Shown one piece after another: positions 22,961 through 31,314 of a DNA stretch of 64,000 nucleotides. The stretch lies in contig DBFJJS010000013.1 in NCBI GenBank assembly GCA_048393055.1, forward strand, positions 1 through 64,000. The letters run 5' to 3'. Source of the DNA: Faeciplasma sp048393055 (GTDB lineage: Bacteria; Bacillota; Clostridia; Oscillospirales; Ruminococcaceae). Made by a program: the position numbers and the translations under genes. Within the stretch, counting starts at the first letter, position 1. The number at the start of each line of letters is the position of its first letter. The notes under the pieces are model-generated. The model did no database searches. It had not been told where the DNA came from and worked only from the letters and a program-made list of their open reading frames with translations.

Positions 22961-23443
22961 ATGCTGAGCGACGAGGAGTACATGCGCGAAGCGATAAGCC
23001 TTGCAAAAAAAGCGTACAGCATAGGCGAAGTTCCTGTGGGGGCTGTCGTGGTGTACAAGAAGACGGGCAAGATAATCGGCAGAGGGTATAATCTGCGTGA
23101 ATCCGAAAAATCCCCTCTTGCTCACGCGGAGATCATCGCAATAAACGAGGCGAGCCGGACGCTCGGCGGCTGGAGGATAGTTGACAGCGTTCTCTATGTT
23201 ACGCTCGAGCCGTGTCCGATGTGCGCGGGTGCAATAATCAATTCGCGTATAGACCGGCTTGTGTACGGCGCATATGATCCAAAAGCCGGCTCGGCAGGCT
23301 CTGTTGCGGATCTTTTCGCTCTGCCTTATAATCACAAGCCGGAGGTGGTTTCCGGCGTACTGAAAGAGGAATGCTCAAAGCTTTTAAGCTGCTTCTTTTC
23401 CCGCCTGCGTGAAATAGCAAAGGATAAAACAGAATCTAAATAA
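22961..23443 (+). CDS. tadA: tRNA-specific adenosine deaminase TadA
   Basis: A 160-residue zinc deaminase that converts A34 to inosine in tRNA-Arg(ACG). The active site is HAE (55-57) and PCPMC (84-88), giving one His and two Cys for zinc and a catalytic Glu. GEVPVGAVVV and NSRIDRLVYGA are also family hallmarks. It is the last gene of the dnaX-ybaB-recR-tadA run and is followed by a strong terminator. Confidence 0.94.
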   Translation: MLSDEEYMREAISLAKKAYSIGEVPVGAVVVYKKTGKIIGRGYNLRESEKSPLAHAEIIAINEASRTLGGWRIVDSVLYVTLEPCPMCAGAIINSRIDRLVYGAYDPKAGSAGSVADLFALPYNHKPEVVSGVLKEECSKLLSCFFSRLREIAKDKTESK

Positions 23444-23447
23444 TTCA

Positions 23448-23486
23448 GCCCCAGTACTCTATGCGTATTGGGGCTTCTGTTTTTAT
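23448..23486 (+). terminator. Terminator after tadA
   Basis: GCCCCAGTAC pairs with GTATTGGGGC (one G-U), followed by TTCTGTTTTTA. Confidence 0.87.
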
Positions 23487-23492
23487 CCGCAT

Positions 23493-23530
23493 AAAAAATC
23501 CGCCCCCGGAAAAAGCCGGAAGCGGATATT
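23493..23530 (-). terminator. Terminator after tuf
   Basis: On the minus strand, ATCCGC with an inner CCGG pairs with its complement, followed by TTTTTTATG. It converges with the tadA terminator. Confidence 0.85.
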
Positions 23531-23557
23531 TTTATAGGTGCTTACCCGATTCAAAAA

Positions 23558-24757
23558 TTAGAGAAGCTTGGTAACAACGCCTGAGCCAACCGTTCTGCCG
23601 CCCTCACGGATAGCGAAACGGAGTCCCTCCTCGATAGCGATAGGAGTGATAAGCTCTACAGAAATAGTAACGTTATCGCCGGGCATGCACATTTCCTTGC
23701 CCTCGGGAAGGGTGATAACGCCGGTAACATCGGTGGTTCTGAAGTAGAACTGAGGTCTGTAGTTGGTGAAGAAGGGAGTATGACGTCCGCCCTCTTCCTT
23801 CTTAAGAACGTAAACCTGACCCTCGAACTTGGTAAGAGGGTGAATGGATCCGGGCTTGCAAAGAACCTGTCCTCTCTCAATGTCCTTTCTCTGAACGCCG
23901 CGGAGGAGCGCACCAATGTTGTCGCCCGCCTCAGCATAATCAAGAGTCTTTCTGAACATCTCGATACCAGTAACAACAGTCTTAGCTCTCTCTTCGGTAA
24001 GACCGATGATCTCAACTTCATCGCCCACCTTAAGCTGGCCTCTCTCAACTCTACCGGTTGCAACGGTACCACGGCCGGTGATGGTCATAGTATCCTCAAC
24101 AGGCATGAGGAAAGGAAGATCGGACTTGCGCTCGGGAGTAGGAATGTAGTTGTCTACAGCGTCCATGAGCTCAAGAATAGGAGCGTACTCGGGGGCGTTG
24201 ATATCGGTTGAGGTAGACTCGAGTGCAGCAAGAGCTGAACCCTTGATTATCGGAACGTCATCGCCGGGGAACTCATACTTGGTGAGAAGGTCACGGATGT
24301 CCATCTCAACGAGCTCAAGAAGCTCAGGGTCGTCAACCTGGTCAACCTTGTTCATGAAAACAACGATTGCAGGAACGCCAACCTGACGAGCAAGAAGAAT
24401 GTGCTCTCTGGTCTGTGCCATAGGTCCGTCAGAAGCTGCAACTACGAGGATAGCGCCGTCCATCTGAGCAGCACCGGTAATCATGTTCTTAACGTAGTCA
24501 GCATGGCCGGGGCAGTCAACGTGAGCATAGTGACGCTTGTCGGTCTCATACTCAACGTGAGCGGTGTTAATAGTAATACCACGCTCTCTCTCCTCAGGAG
24601 CCTTATCGATCATATCGTAAGCCTCAAACTTAGCCTGACCCTTCAAAGCCAAAACCTTGGTAATGGCTGCGGTAAGAGTGGTCTTTCCGTGGTCTACGTG
24701 TCCGATAGTACCGATATTAACGTGGGGCTTAGTTCTTTCGAATTTCTGCTTTGCCAT
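23558..24757 (-). CDS. tuf: Elongation factor Tu
   Basis: A 399-residue translational GTPase that carries aminoacyl-tRNA to the ribosome. G motifs GHVDHGKTT, DCPGHADY and NKVD are intact, as are the C-terminal beta-barrel signatures (GRGTVATGRVERG, GMPGDN-type segment). It closes the str operon after fusA but has its own consensus-like promoter in the 118-base gap. GGGAGGAAAAATCCT precedes the start. Confidence 0.98.
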   Translation of the reverse strand: MAKQKFERTKPHVNIGTIGHVDHGKTTLTAAITKVLALKGQAKFEAYDMIDKAPEERERGITINTAHVEYETDKRHYAHVDCPGHADYVKNMITGAAQMDGAILVVAASDGPMAQTREHILLARQVGVPAIVVFMNKVDQVDDPELLELVEMDIRDLLTKYEFPGDDVPIIKGSALAALESTSTDINAPEYAPILELMDAVDNYIPTPERKSDLPFLMPVEDTMTITGRGTVATGRVERGQLKVGDEVEIIGLTEERAKTVVTGIEMFRKTLDYAEAGDNIGALLRGVQRKDIERGQVLCKPGSIHPLTKFEGQVYVLKKEEGGRHTPFFTNYRPQFYFRTTDVTGVITLPEGKEMCMPGDNVTISVELITPIAIEEGLRFAIREGGRTVGSGVVTKLL

Positions 24758-24795
24758 AGGATTTTTCCTCCCTTAGTGTTATAATCAATAAATTT

Positions 24796-24824
24796 ATAGT
24801 AACAGATTATCATATAAAATGCAA
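24796..24824 (-). promoter_or_regulatory. Promoter of tuf
   Basis: TTGCAT (complement of 24819-24824), 17 bases, TACTAT (complement of 24796-24801), in the fusA-tuf gap. Confidence 0.75.
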
Positions 24825-24875
24825 GCATTTAAGCGCACATTTTATTTATTAAAAGTATTGCGCAGTGAGCGAGAA

Positions 24876-26960
24876 TTAATCCTCGCCGCGCTTCCTTGCC
24901 GACATGATGCCTTCTGCAACAGACTTCGGCACCTCAGTATAGCTGTGAGGCTCCATTGTGTACTGTCCGCGTCCCTGGGTCTTGGATCTCAGGTCGTTCG
25001 AGTAACCGAACATCTCGGAAAGAGGAACAAGCGCGTCAACCTGAGCTACGCCGTTGTTTACCTCCTGACCGAGTATCTGCCCTCTTCTTGAGTTGAGGTC
25101 GCCGATAGCGGTTCCCATAAACTCTTCGGGTACGATACATGCAACCTTCATAATAGGCTCGAGTATAACGGGATCAGCCTTCTTCATGGCTTCCTTGAAC
25201 GCCATAGAACCGGCGATGCTGAACGCCATTTCAGAGGAGTCAACTTCGTGGTAAGATCCGTCGTAAAGTGTGACCTTGACGTCCACAACAGGGTATCCTG
25301 CCAAGACGCCTGCCTTCATAGCTCCCTGAATACCCTTGTCAACAGCGGGAATGTACTCCTTGGGGATAGCGCCGCCGACAATGGCGTTGATAAACTCGTA
25401 TCCCTTTCCAGACTCGTTTGGCTCAAGCTTGATCTTAACGTGACCGTACTGACCCTTACCGCCTGACTGACGGGCGTACTTGTGATCGACGTCCGCTGTC
25501 TTTCTGACAGTCTCCTTATACGCAACCTGAGGAGCACCGACATTTGCCTCGACCTTAAACTCACGGAGCATTCTGTCAACTATGATCTCAAGGTGAAGCT
25601 CGCCCATACCGGCGATAATGGTCTGACCTGTTTCCTCGTCGGTCCATGTCTTGAAGGTGGGATCCTCCTCGGCGAGCTTGGAAAGAGCGATAGCCATCTT
25701 TTCCTGACCTGCCTTGGTCTTGGGCTCAATAGCGAGCTGGATAACGGGATCCGGAAATTCCATTGATTCAAGAATAATTGGATGCTTGGGATCACAAAGA
25801 GTGTCGCCCGTGGTAGTGTTCTTTACGCCGACAACCGCATAGATATCACCGGCATAACAGGTCTCGATATCCTTACGGTGGTTGGAGTGCATTTGAAGGA
25901 TACGTCCCATTCTTTCGTTGACGTCCTTGGTGCAGTTGAGAACTGTGTCTCCGGCGTTGATTGTTCCCGAATACACCCTGAAGAAGCACAGCTTTCCGAC
26001 AAACGGGTCGGTAGCAATCTTAAATGCAAGGGCCGCAAACGGCGCGTTGTCGTCGGAAGGTCTCGAATCCTCCTCGCCCGTCTCTGGGTTGATGCCTTTG
26101 ATGTCCTCTATATCGGTAGGAGCAGGCATGTAGTCCACAATTGCGTCCAAAAGCTTCTGTACGCCCTTGTTCTTATATGATGTTCCGCAGGTGATTGGAA
26201 CCATCTTTCCGGCGATGGTAGCGCTTCTTATTCCCGCCTTGAGCTCCTCTATAGTAAGCTCTCCGCCGTCCAGGTATTTTTCCATAAGCTCGTCGTTCAA
26301 CTCAGCCACTGACTCAACAAGCTGCGAGTGATAAAGCTCCGCATCCTCGACCATATCCTCGGGGATGTCCTCTACTCTGATGTCCTTTCCGAGATCATCA
26401 TAGTATACATACGCCTTCATCTCAAGAAGATCGATTATTCCCTTGAAGAAGGTCTCGCTTCCGATAGGAAGCTGAATCGGAACGGCGTTTGCCTTGAGAC
26501 GCTGATGGATCATCTTCAAAACACGGTAGAAGTCCGCGCCCATTATGTCCATCTTGTTGACATAAATCATGCGGGGTACCTTATATTTATCTGCCTGTCT
26601 CCATACAGTCTCGGTCTGAGGCTCAACGCCGCCCTTTGCACATAAAACCGTTACCGCGCCGTCGAGAACTCTTAAGGATCTCTCAACCTCAACGGTAAAG
26701 TCAACGTGACCGGGGGTGTCAATGATATTGATTCTGTGGCCTTTCCAGTATGCAGTGGTGGCAGCAGAGGTAATTGTAATACCTCTTTCCTGCTCCTGCT
26801 CCATCCAGTCCATTGTTGCCGAACCGTCATGAGTTTCACCCATCTTGTGGTTGATACCCGTGTAGAAAAGAATACGCTCAGTTGTCGTAGTCTTTCCGGC
26901 ATCAATGTGAGCCATGATACCAATATTACGTGTCATTGACAAAGATACGTCTCTTGCCAT
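24876..26960 (-). CDS. fusA: Elongation factor G
   Basis: A 694-residue translocation GTPase. AHIDAGKTT, DTPGHVDFT and NKMDIMGAD are the G1, G3 and G4 motifs; EQERGITITSAATT is the switch I region. Domains II to V follow through to the conserved GRGQYTMEPHSY near the end. Length and place between rpsG and tuf are standard. The gap to rpsG is 39 bases, so it is co-transcribed with rpsL-rpsG. Confidence 0.98.
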   Translation of the reverse strand: MARDVSLSMTRNIGIMAHIDAGKTTTTERILFYTGINHKMGETHDGSATMDWMEQEQERGITITSAATTAYWKGHRINIIDTPGHVDFTVEVERSLRVLDGAVTVLCAKGGVEPQTETVWRQADKYKVPRMIYVNKMDIMGADFYRVLKMIHQRLKANAVPIQLPIGSETFFKGIIDLLEMKAYVYYDDLGKDIRVEDIPEDMVEDAELYHSQLVESVAELNDELMEKYLDGGELTIEELKAGIRSATIAGKMVPITCGTSYKNKGVQKLLDAIVDYMPAPTDIEDIKGINPETGEEDSRPSDDNAPFAALAFKIATDPFVGKLCFFRVYSGTINAGDTVLNCTKDVNERMGRILQMHSNHRKDIETCYAGDIYAVVGVKNTTTGDTLCDPKHPIILESMEFPDPVIQLAIEPKTKAGQEKMAIALSKLAEEDPTFKTWTDEETGQTIIAGMGELHLEIIVDRMLREFKVEANVGAPQVAYKETVRKTADVDHKYARQSGGKGQYGHVKIKLEPNESGKGYEFINAIVGGAIPKEYIPAVDKGIQGAMKAGVLAGYPVVDVKVTLYDGSYHEVDSSEMAFSIAGSMAFKEAMKKADPVILEPIMKVACIVPEEFMGTAIGDLNSRRGQILGQEVNNGVAQVDALVPLSEMFGYSNDLRSKTQGRGQYTMEPHSYTEVPKSVAEGIMSARKRGED

Positions 26961-26999
26961 ATAAATCTCCTTAGTATCAATATCCGCCGCCTGGCGCTA

Positions 27000-27470
27000 T
27001 TACCAGCGGAAGTGTGCAAACGCCTTGTTGGCATCAGCCATCTTGTGAGTGTCCTCACGCTTCTTGCAAGCTCCGCCCACTCCGTTAAGAGCGTCCAAAA
27101 TCTCGCCTGCAAGCCTTTCCTTCATCGTCTTCTCGTTTCTTTCACGAGAATACTTGGTTATCCATCTAAGCCCTAAGGTCTCACGTCTCGCTGGACGTAC
27201 TTCCATAGGCACCTGATAGGTGGCGCCGCCTACACGGCGAGCCTTTACCTCCAAGTTAGGCATTACGTTTTCCATAGCCTGCTCGAAAGCCTCGAGCGCC
27301 GGCTTGCCCGACTTGGCTTCAACTATTTCGAATGCACCGTATACAATCTTCTGAGCCACGCCCTTCTTACCGTCCTGCATGATGCTGTTGATAAGACGCG
27401 TAACCAGCTTGGAATTGTAGATAGGATCCTGCAAAACATCACGCTTTGCAACATTACCTCTTCTTGGCAC
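27000..27470 (-). CDS. rpsG: 30S ribosomal protein S7
   Basis: A 156-residue S7, the usual bacterial length when GTG 27470 is taken as start; GGAGGG lies eight bases upstream. Conserved blocks: PRRGNVAKRDVLQDP, VTRLINSIMQDGKK, VGGATYQVPMEVRP and the C-terminal RW. S7 starts assembly of the 30S head by binding 16S rRNA, and in E. coli it represses its own operon by binding the rpsL-rpsG spacer. Here that spacer is unusually long. Confidence 0.97.
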   Translation of the reverse strand: MPRRGNVAKRDVLQDPIYNSKLVTRLINSIMQDGKKGVAQKIVYGAFEIVEAKSGKPALEAFEQAMENVMPNLEVKARRVGGATYQVPMEVRPARRETLGLRWITKYSRERNEKTMKERLAGEILDALNGVGGACKKREDTHKMADANKAFAHFRW

Positions 27471-27756
27471 TTCGCTTCCCTCCTTCACATAATGATATCA
27501 TGGGTACTCGTTTTCAATCAGACCTTTACGAATCGCCAAGCATTTCCTGCGGTTACCGCTAAGGTTACCGCTGCGGTTGACCGCTAAGGTTACCGCTGCG
27601 GATGCCGCCTGAATAAAAAGGTTTGTCCGACTCTCAGCCTGATGACCCCGTCAGTCCAATAGAGGCAACATTTATTTTTATATGTTAACCCCACTTGGCT
27701 GTGGTAGATTGAGTGCTTATTGGTTTTGCCCGATTTTTCGGGACCAGCAGCCTGAA
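27471..27756 (-). other. Long rpsL-rpsG intercistronic spacer
   Basis: About 286 bases with no credible gene. It holds a 12-bp tandem repeat (27549-27602), a GGTCCCG/CGGGCaaaACC-type hairpin close to rpsL, and a GACTGACGGGG...AGTC foldable stretch in the middle. No strong U tract follows the hairpins, so transcription should continue into rpsG. A processing site, attenuator or S7-binding site is possible; none is demonstrated. Confidence 0.6.
27549..27602 (-). repeat. 12-bp imperfect tandem repeat in the rpsL-rpsG spacer
   Basis: Four successive copies of a GGTTACCGCTAA / GGTTACCGCTGC motif, one with an extra base. At a larger scale a 22-bp unit (27555-27576) recurs at 27580-27601 exactly. 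The GGTTACC core is itself a palindrome. Confidence 0.85.
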
Positions 27757-28179
27757 TTACTTCTTAGCCGCCTTCGGCTTCTTTGCGCCGTACTTTGATC
27801 TTGCCTGCATCCTCTTGGCAACACCCTGAGCGTCAAGCGTGCCTCTTATGATGTGGTAACGCACACCGGGGAGGTCCTTAACTCTTCCGCCCCTGATAAG
27901 AACAACGCTGTGCTCCTGAAGGTTATGCCCGATTCCGGGGATGTATGCTGTAACCTCAGTGCCGTTTGTAAGACGTACTCTTGCGATCTTTCTCATTGCT
28001 GAGTTAGGCTTCTTGGGGGTAGCGGTCTTTACAGACGTGCAGACGCCTCTCTTCTGCGGGCAGGACTGGTCGATAACGGTCTTCTTCTTTGAGTTGTAGC
28101 TCTTCTGAAGAGCGGGGGCGCCGGTCTTGTCAACAGTGATGTCCCTTCCCTTGCGGACTAACTGGTTAAAGGTTGGCAT
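27757..28179 (-). CDS. rpsL: 30S ribosomal protein S12
   Basis: A 140-residue decoding-centre protein. Conserved TATPKKPNSAMRK (with the lysine linked to streptomycin sensitivity), GIGHNLQEHSVVLIRGGRVKDLPGVRYH and the basic Lys-rich tail are present. Start ATG 28179 follows AAAGGAGAG; six in-frame codons before it lack a ribosome site. It leads the str operon here: no rpoC or L7Ae-like gene lies upstream, where a divergent gene begins instead. Confidence 0.97.
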   Translation of the reverse strand: MPTFNQLVRKGRDITVDKTGAPALQKSYNSKKKTVIDQSCPQKRGVCTSVKTATPKKPNSAMRKIARVRLTNGTEVTAYIPGIGHNLQEHSVVLIRGGRVKDLPGVRYHIIRGTLDAQGVAKRMQARSKYGAKKPKAAKK

Positions 28180-28212
28180 ATTTTCTCTCCTTTCCACAAT
28201 AATAAATACGTT

Positions 28213-28277
28213 AAACTATAGTCGTCCCATAGTTTCACATACTATTCAATTATACTTACAGTCTGCCCTATTGTCAA
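28213..28277 (-). promoter_or_regulatory. str operon promoter and leader hairpin
   Basis: TTGACA (complement of 28272-28277), 17 bases, TATAAT (complement of 28249-28254), a perfect consensus as expected for ribosomal genes. In the leader, AAACTAT pairs with ATAGTTT (28213-28235) around GTCGTCCC, a small hairpin between start site and rpsL. Confidence 0.88.
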
Positions 28278-28370
28278 GAAAAAACATATATAAAATATGC
28301 CGAAATTTTGCCTGACGGCAGCCGCTCAATTGCTGTATCTTATAAATTGCCGCTCACACATCCTTATAAA

Positions 28371-28415
28371 GCCTGTGCCCCGGCAGGTTGACACAGGCTG
28401 AATACCTGCTATAAT
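28371..28415 (+). promoter_or_regulatory. Promoter of the DUF2079 gene with interleaved inverted repeats
   Basis: TTGACA (28388-28393), 16 bases, TATAAT (28410-28415). Two inverted repeats interlock over it: GCCTGTG (28371-28377) with CACAGGC (28392-28398), and GCAGGT (28383-28388) with ACCTGC (28404-28409). They look like protein-binding sites that would block the polymerase. Confidence 0.7.
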
Positions 28416-28459
28416 TTAACTACGCGCTTCAATATAACGCTTTGAACGGAGGAATCGTG

Positions 28460-30274
28460 ATGGACAGGTTTTCTTTTAAAAATATAATAAACAGCCTTTC
28501 CATCGGACGCGCCGTCTGCCGTCTGATAACATCCTGGCTGATTTTTTCTCTTATAAACGAAGCTCGCGGGGAAAAGCCGTTTCAGCTGTCGTTTTCGCAG
28601 GATATGTCTGTCGCTGCGGCAATCCTCTGTATTTTGGGTCTGTTTTTGCTCCTGACCGCACTTGCGTCGGTTATCCCGAGATTTAACAGCGACTCATGGG
28701 CGCTCGCCGCATCGGGGCTGCTGTGCTCGATAGGATGGCTTTCGGCATACCGTGAAACGCAAAACCGCATATATTTTGTGCTTGCAAACATTGTGATGCT
28801 GCTTTTGATACTTGTCTACTTCTGCCGCGAGAACCGCGCGATCATTGACGCTGCGTCATGGCGAGTGATGTCCTGGCTCGCAGAAAAAAACAGGGCAGCG
28901 ATAATATGGGCAGCCGTCTGCGGGACTGTAATGTTCTTTGTAATATCGTGGGTGACTGTGCTTAGATACCTGAGTTTTTACTCGCCGAACTTCGACTTCG
29001 GGCTGTTTGTAAACATGTTTCATAACATGAGCGAGACCGGTCTGCCGCTTGTCACCAGCGAGCGCGATATGCTGCTTTCGCACTTTGCCGTACACATTTC
29101 CCCGATATATTACCTGCTCCTGCCGTTTTACATGCTGCTTCCCTACCCCATCACCCTTCAGATGGGTCAGGCGGCGGCTTTAGCGCTGGGAGTAATCCCA
29201 GTTTACCTGCTTTGCAGGCACTATAAGCTCGGCACAGGCGCGACAATGGCGGTGACGGCGCTTTACGCCTTTTTACCCGCGCTGAACACCGGCTGTTTCT
29301 ACGACCTTCATGAAAACTGCTTTCTGCCGGTGCTGCTGCTGTTTACGTTTTACTTTTTCGAGCGGGAAAAATACCTGCCGATGTATATATTCGCGGTTCT
29401 TGTGCTGTGCGTCAAGGAGGACGCGGCGGTATATCTTATAATTTTTGCCGTTTACGCGGTTATTTCAAGAAAAAAGGTTTTCCACGGCGCGGCTCTGGCA
29501 ATAGCGTCGTGTGCATACTTCGCGTTTTGCATTTATGCCCTTAACGCACAGGGACAGGGCGTGATGTCGTGGAGATACGGCAATTTTATATTTGATCAGT
29601 CGGACGGTCTTGCCGGAGCGGTAAAGACGCTTATTGTAAATCCCGGGTACGTCCTTACTCAGGCGCTTTCCACCTCCGACGGCACGGCCCAAAAGCTCAT
29701 ATACCTGATTATGATACTTCTTCCGATGGGGCTGATACCGTTTTTAACGAAAAAGTGCTCGAGATGGATTCTCGCACTGCCTATTTTAATGAATATACTT
29801 ACAATGTACACATATCAGTACAATATAAACTTCCAATACAGCTTCGGTGTATCCGCGTTTTTGATTTATGCGCTTATTCAAAACCTGCCGGAGCTTGATA
29901 AATCGTATTTAAAAAAAGCGGCGGCAGTGGCGGCGGTTTCCTGCCTGTGCATGTACGCGGCTTTTGTAGTTCAGCCCGCCTCGTCATATGCCATGCGCTA
30001 CAATAAAAACAAACAGAATTACACGAAGATGGAGGAAACCCTCGACCTCATACCGTCGGACGCCTCTTTGAGTGCATCTTCAATGCTGGTGGCGCATGTT
30101 GCCGACCGCGACGTAATATACGAAGTGGAAAGCCACGGAGTGGTTGCCGATGTGGAGTATGTAGCTCTGGACATGCGGTACGACAACGAGCAGTACCTGA
30201 ACGACTACCTCAGCATGGGCTACACCGTATACGCCGGCAGCACGCAGCTTATAACGGTGCTGAAAGCGCCGTAA
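28460..30274 (+). CDS. DUF2079 domain polytopic membrane protein
   Basis: A 604-residue membrane protein with about 12 hydrophobic segments. The family pattern is clear: SPNFDFGLFVNMFHNM with the early Asp/Gly, SHFAVHISPIYYLLLPFYMLLPYPITL, and FYDLHENCFLPVLLLF. DUF2079 proteins share architecture with GT-C type glycosyltransferases that use lipid-linked sugars, but no activity is shown for this protein. ACGGAGGA precedes ATG 28460; the first in-frame ATG at 28442 has no such site. A zinc-ribbon membrane gene follows after 49 bases. Confidence 0.83.
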   Translation: MDRFSFKNIINSLSIGRAVCRLITSWLIFSLINEARGEKPFQLSFSQDMSVAAAILCILGLFLLLTALASVIPRFNSDSWALAASGLLCSIGWLSAYRETQNRIYFVLANIVMLLLILVYFCRENRAIIDAASWRVMSWLAEKNRAAIIWAAVCGTVMFFVISWVTVLRYLSFYSPNFDFGLFVNMFHNMSETGLPLVTSERDMLLSHFAVHISPIYYLLLPFYMLLPYPITLQMGQAAALALGVIPVYLLCRHYKLGTGATMAVTALYAFLPALNTGCFYDLHENCFLPVLLLFTFYFFEREKYLPMYIFAVLVLCVKEDAAVYLIIFAVYAVISRKKVFHGAALAIASCAYFAFCIYALNAQGQGVMSWRYGNFIFDQSDGLAGAVKTLIVNPGYVLTQALSTSDGTAQKLIYLIMILLPMGLIPFLTKKCSRWILALPILMNILTMYTYQYNINFQYSFGVSAFLIYALIQNLPELDKSYLKKAAAVAAVSCLCMYAAFVVQPASSYAMRYNKNKQNYTKMEETLDLIPSDASLSASSMLVAHVADRDVIYEVESHGVVADVEYVALDMRYDNEQYLNDYLSMGYTVYAGSTQLITVLKAP

Positions 30275-30323
30275 GACCGGCTTTCATAAGGCATAAGGAT
30301 ATCAAACGCGAGAGGGGATCAGA

Positions 30324-30596
30324 GTGAAGAAAGTCAGGAAAATACTGTTTTTAATTTATATAATAGCAATAACCGTATTTGCCGTTGATTGGACCGTGAT
30401 TGGGATATTGCTTCTTCGCGGGAACTACGAAATCACAGCCGGCGCATACGTAGGGCTTGTATGCCTTATAATCATGTTTGCGTATCTTATCTACAGAGTT
30501 CTAAGCAACAGGTGTCCGTACTGCAAAAAATACACTCCGTCGGACGGCAGGTACTGCCCGCACTGCGGCAGGGAAATTAAAAATAGCATACGATAG
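30324..30596 (+). CDS. Small membrane protein with C-terminal zinc ribbon
   Basis: A 90-residue protein with two hydrophobic helices (about 5-27 and 38-58), then a zinc ribbon with two CxxC knuckles (CPYC, CPHC) in the last 30 residues. It starts with GTG, preceded by AGAGGGG. I do not recognise a specific family; zinc-ribbon membrane proteins of this type are common and uncharacterised. It is probably co-transcribed with the DUF2079 gene and ends at a strong terminator. Confidence 0.65.
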   Translation: MKKVRKILFLIYIIAITVFAVDWTVIGILLLRGNYEITAGAYVGLVCLIIMFAYLIYRVLSNRCPYCKKYTPSDGRYCPHCGREIKNSIR

Positions 30597-30610
30597 CATG
30601 TATATAACCC

Positions 30611-30646
30611 AAAAGCGGCGTCCGCAAAATCGGACGCCGCTTTTCG
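30611..30646 (+). terminator. Terminator after the zinc-ribbon gene
   Basis: A perfect 14-bp stem: AAAAGCGGCGTCCG (30611-30624) and its complement (30631-30644) around CAAAAT. Confidence 0.87.
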
Positions 30647-30767
30647 TTCGTTCAAGGCGCAGTTTGCAAAAGGCAGAGACTCATATGAAGCGCTATGGAT
30701 TAATTAGCAGCACAGTTAAATAACATTTGCACCAAAGTAATAAAGCATTAATCGTACATGCAGACAA

Positions 30768-30803
30768 AACAACAACCATAAGCACATCATACTGTACTTA
30801 TGG
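30768..30803 (-). terminator. Terminator after tRNA-Leu
   Basis: On the minus strand CCATAAG and CTTATGG form a stem, followed by TTGTTGTTTT. It lies six bases beyond the encoded CCA. Confidence 0.65.
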
Positions 30804-30808
30804 CTGTT

Positions 30809-30895
30809 TGGTGCCGGTGACCGGGGTCGAACCGGTACGGTATCACTACCACAGGATTTTGAGTCCAGCACGTCTGCCAATTCCATCACACCGGC
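30809..30895 (-). tRNA. tRNA-Leu (anticodon CAA), CCA encoded
   Basis: The acceptor stem GCCGGTG pairs with CACCGGC, followed by discriminator A and an encoded CCA (complement of 30809-30811). The T arm has GGTTCGACCCC, and the anticodon arm is GGACTCAAAATCC with CAA, reading UUG. A long variable arm makes it 87 bases, as expected for a class II tRNA. D arm GATGGAATTGGCAGAC is normal for tRNA-Leu. Confidence 0.96.
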
Positions 30896-30924
30896 GAATT
30901 ACAGACTGTCTAATTAACTTCACA

Positions 30925-30953
30925 AGTATACCAGACAAGAGCCGTCTTGTCAA
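30925..30953 (-). promoter_or_regulatory. Promoter of tRNA-Leu
   Basis: TTGACA (complement of 30948-30953), 17 bases, TATACT (complement of 30925-30930), starting transcription about 20-25 bases before the tRNA. Its -35 box lies right behind the stop codon of the upstream gene. Confidence 0.85.
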
Positions 30954-30956
30954 GCG

Positions 30957-31292
30957 TTATCTTTTGAATCTCGTTCGGAACGCATTTCCGATAAGCACGC
31001 ACAAAAGCGATGCAACGCCGATAAGCGGCACGTATATCCATGCTGTCGTGTTAAAGAAAATATACAGGCACGGCACAAAGATCAGTGCGGATTCTAAGCT
31101 TATAAGCCAGTCTGTGCCGCGGTTTTTACCGAAAAAGAACCCCGCGGCCATCGCTACGCACATATCTACCGCGGGAAGTGCGTTATATATTGCAGCCGGA
31201 GCGGTTACAGCCGCGCATATAAGCGGTCCTGCGTAGAAAAGTATTATCTGCACTATCAGATACGCCATCGTATTTTCAAACCGTTTTTTCAT
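30957..31292 (-). CDS. Hypothetical membrane protein, 111 residues
   Basis: A small protein with four hydrophobic segments (about 10-30, 38-55, 65-81, 87-103) separated by short polar turns, and a basic start and end. It lies 22 bases after rqcH and is probably the last gene of the trmK-nif3-rqcH operon. I do not recognise the family. There is no ribosome-quality-control motif, so its link to rqcH may be positional only. Confidence 0.6.
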   Translation of the reverse strand: MKKRFENTMAYLIVQIILFYAGPLICAAVTAPAAIYNALPAVDMCVAMAAGFFFGKNRGTDWLISLESALIFVPCLYIFFNTTAWIYVPLIGVASLLCVLIGNAFRTRFKR

Positions 31293-31314
31293 AATACATT
31301 TTCCCTTCCGACGC

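Noticed and set aside
23780..24784. Long plus-strand open frames opposite tuf
   Set aside because: They are shadows of highly codon-biased EF-Tu coding sequence, without ribosome sites or domain features.
27541..27602. CRISPR-like array
   Set aside because: Units are about 12 bp, contiguous, without unique spacers or nearby cas genes; it is a simple tandem repeat.
30647..30767. Possible gene or RNA in the gap before tRNA-Leu
   Set aside because: No ribosome site, promoter or stable fold is visible; an open plus-strand frame there overlaps the tRNA in antisense.
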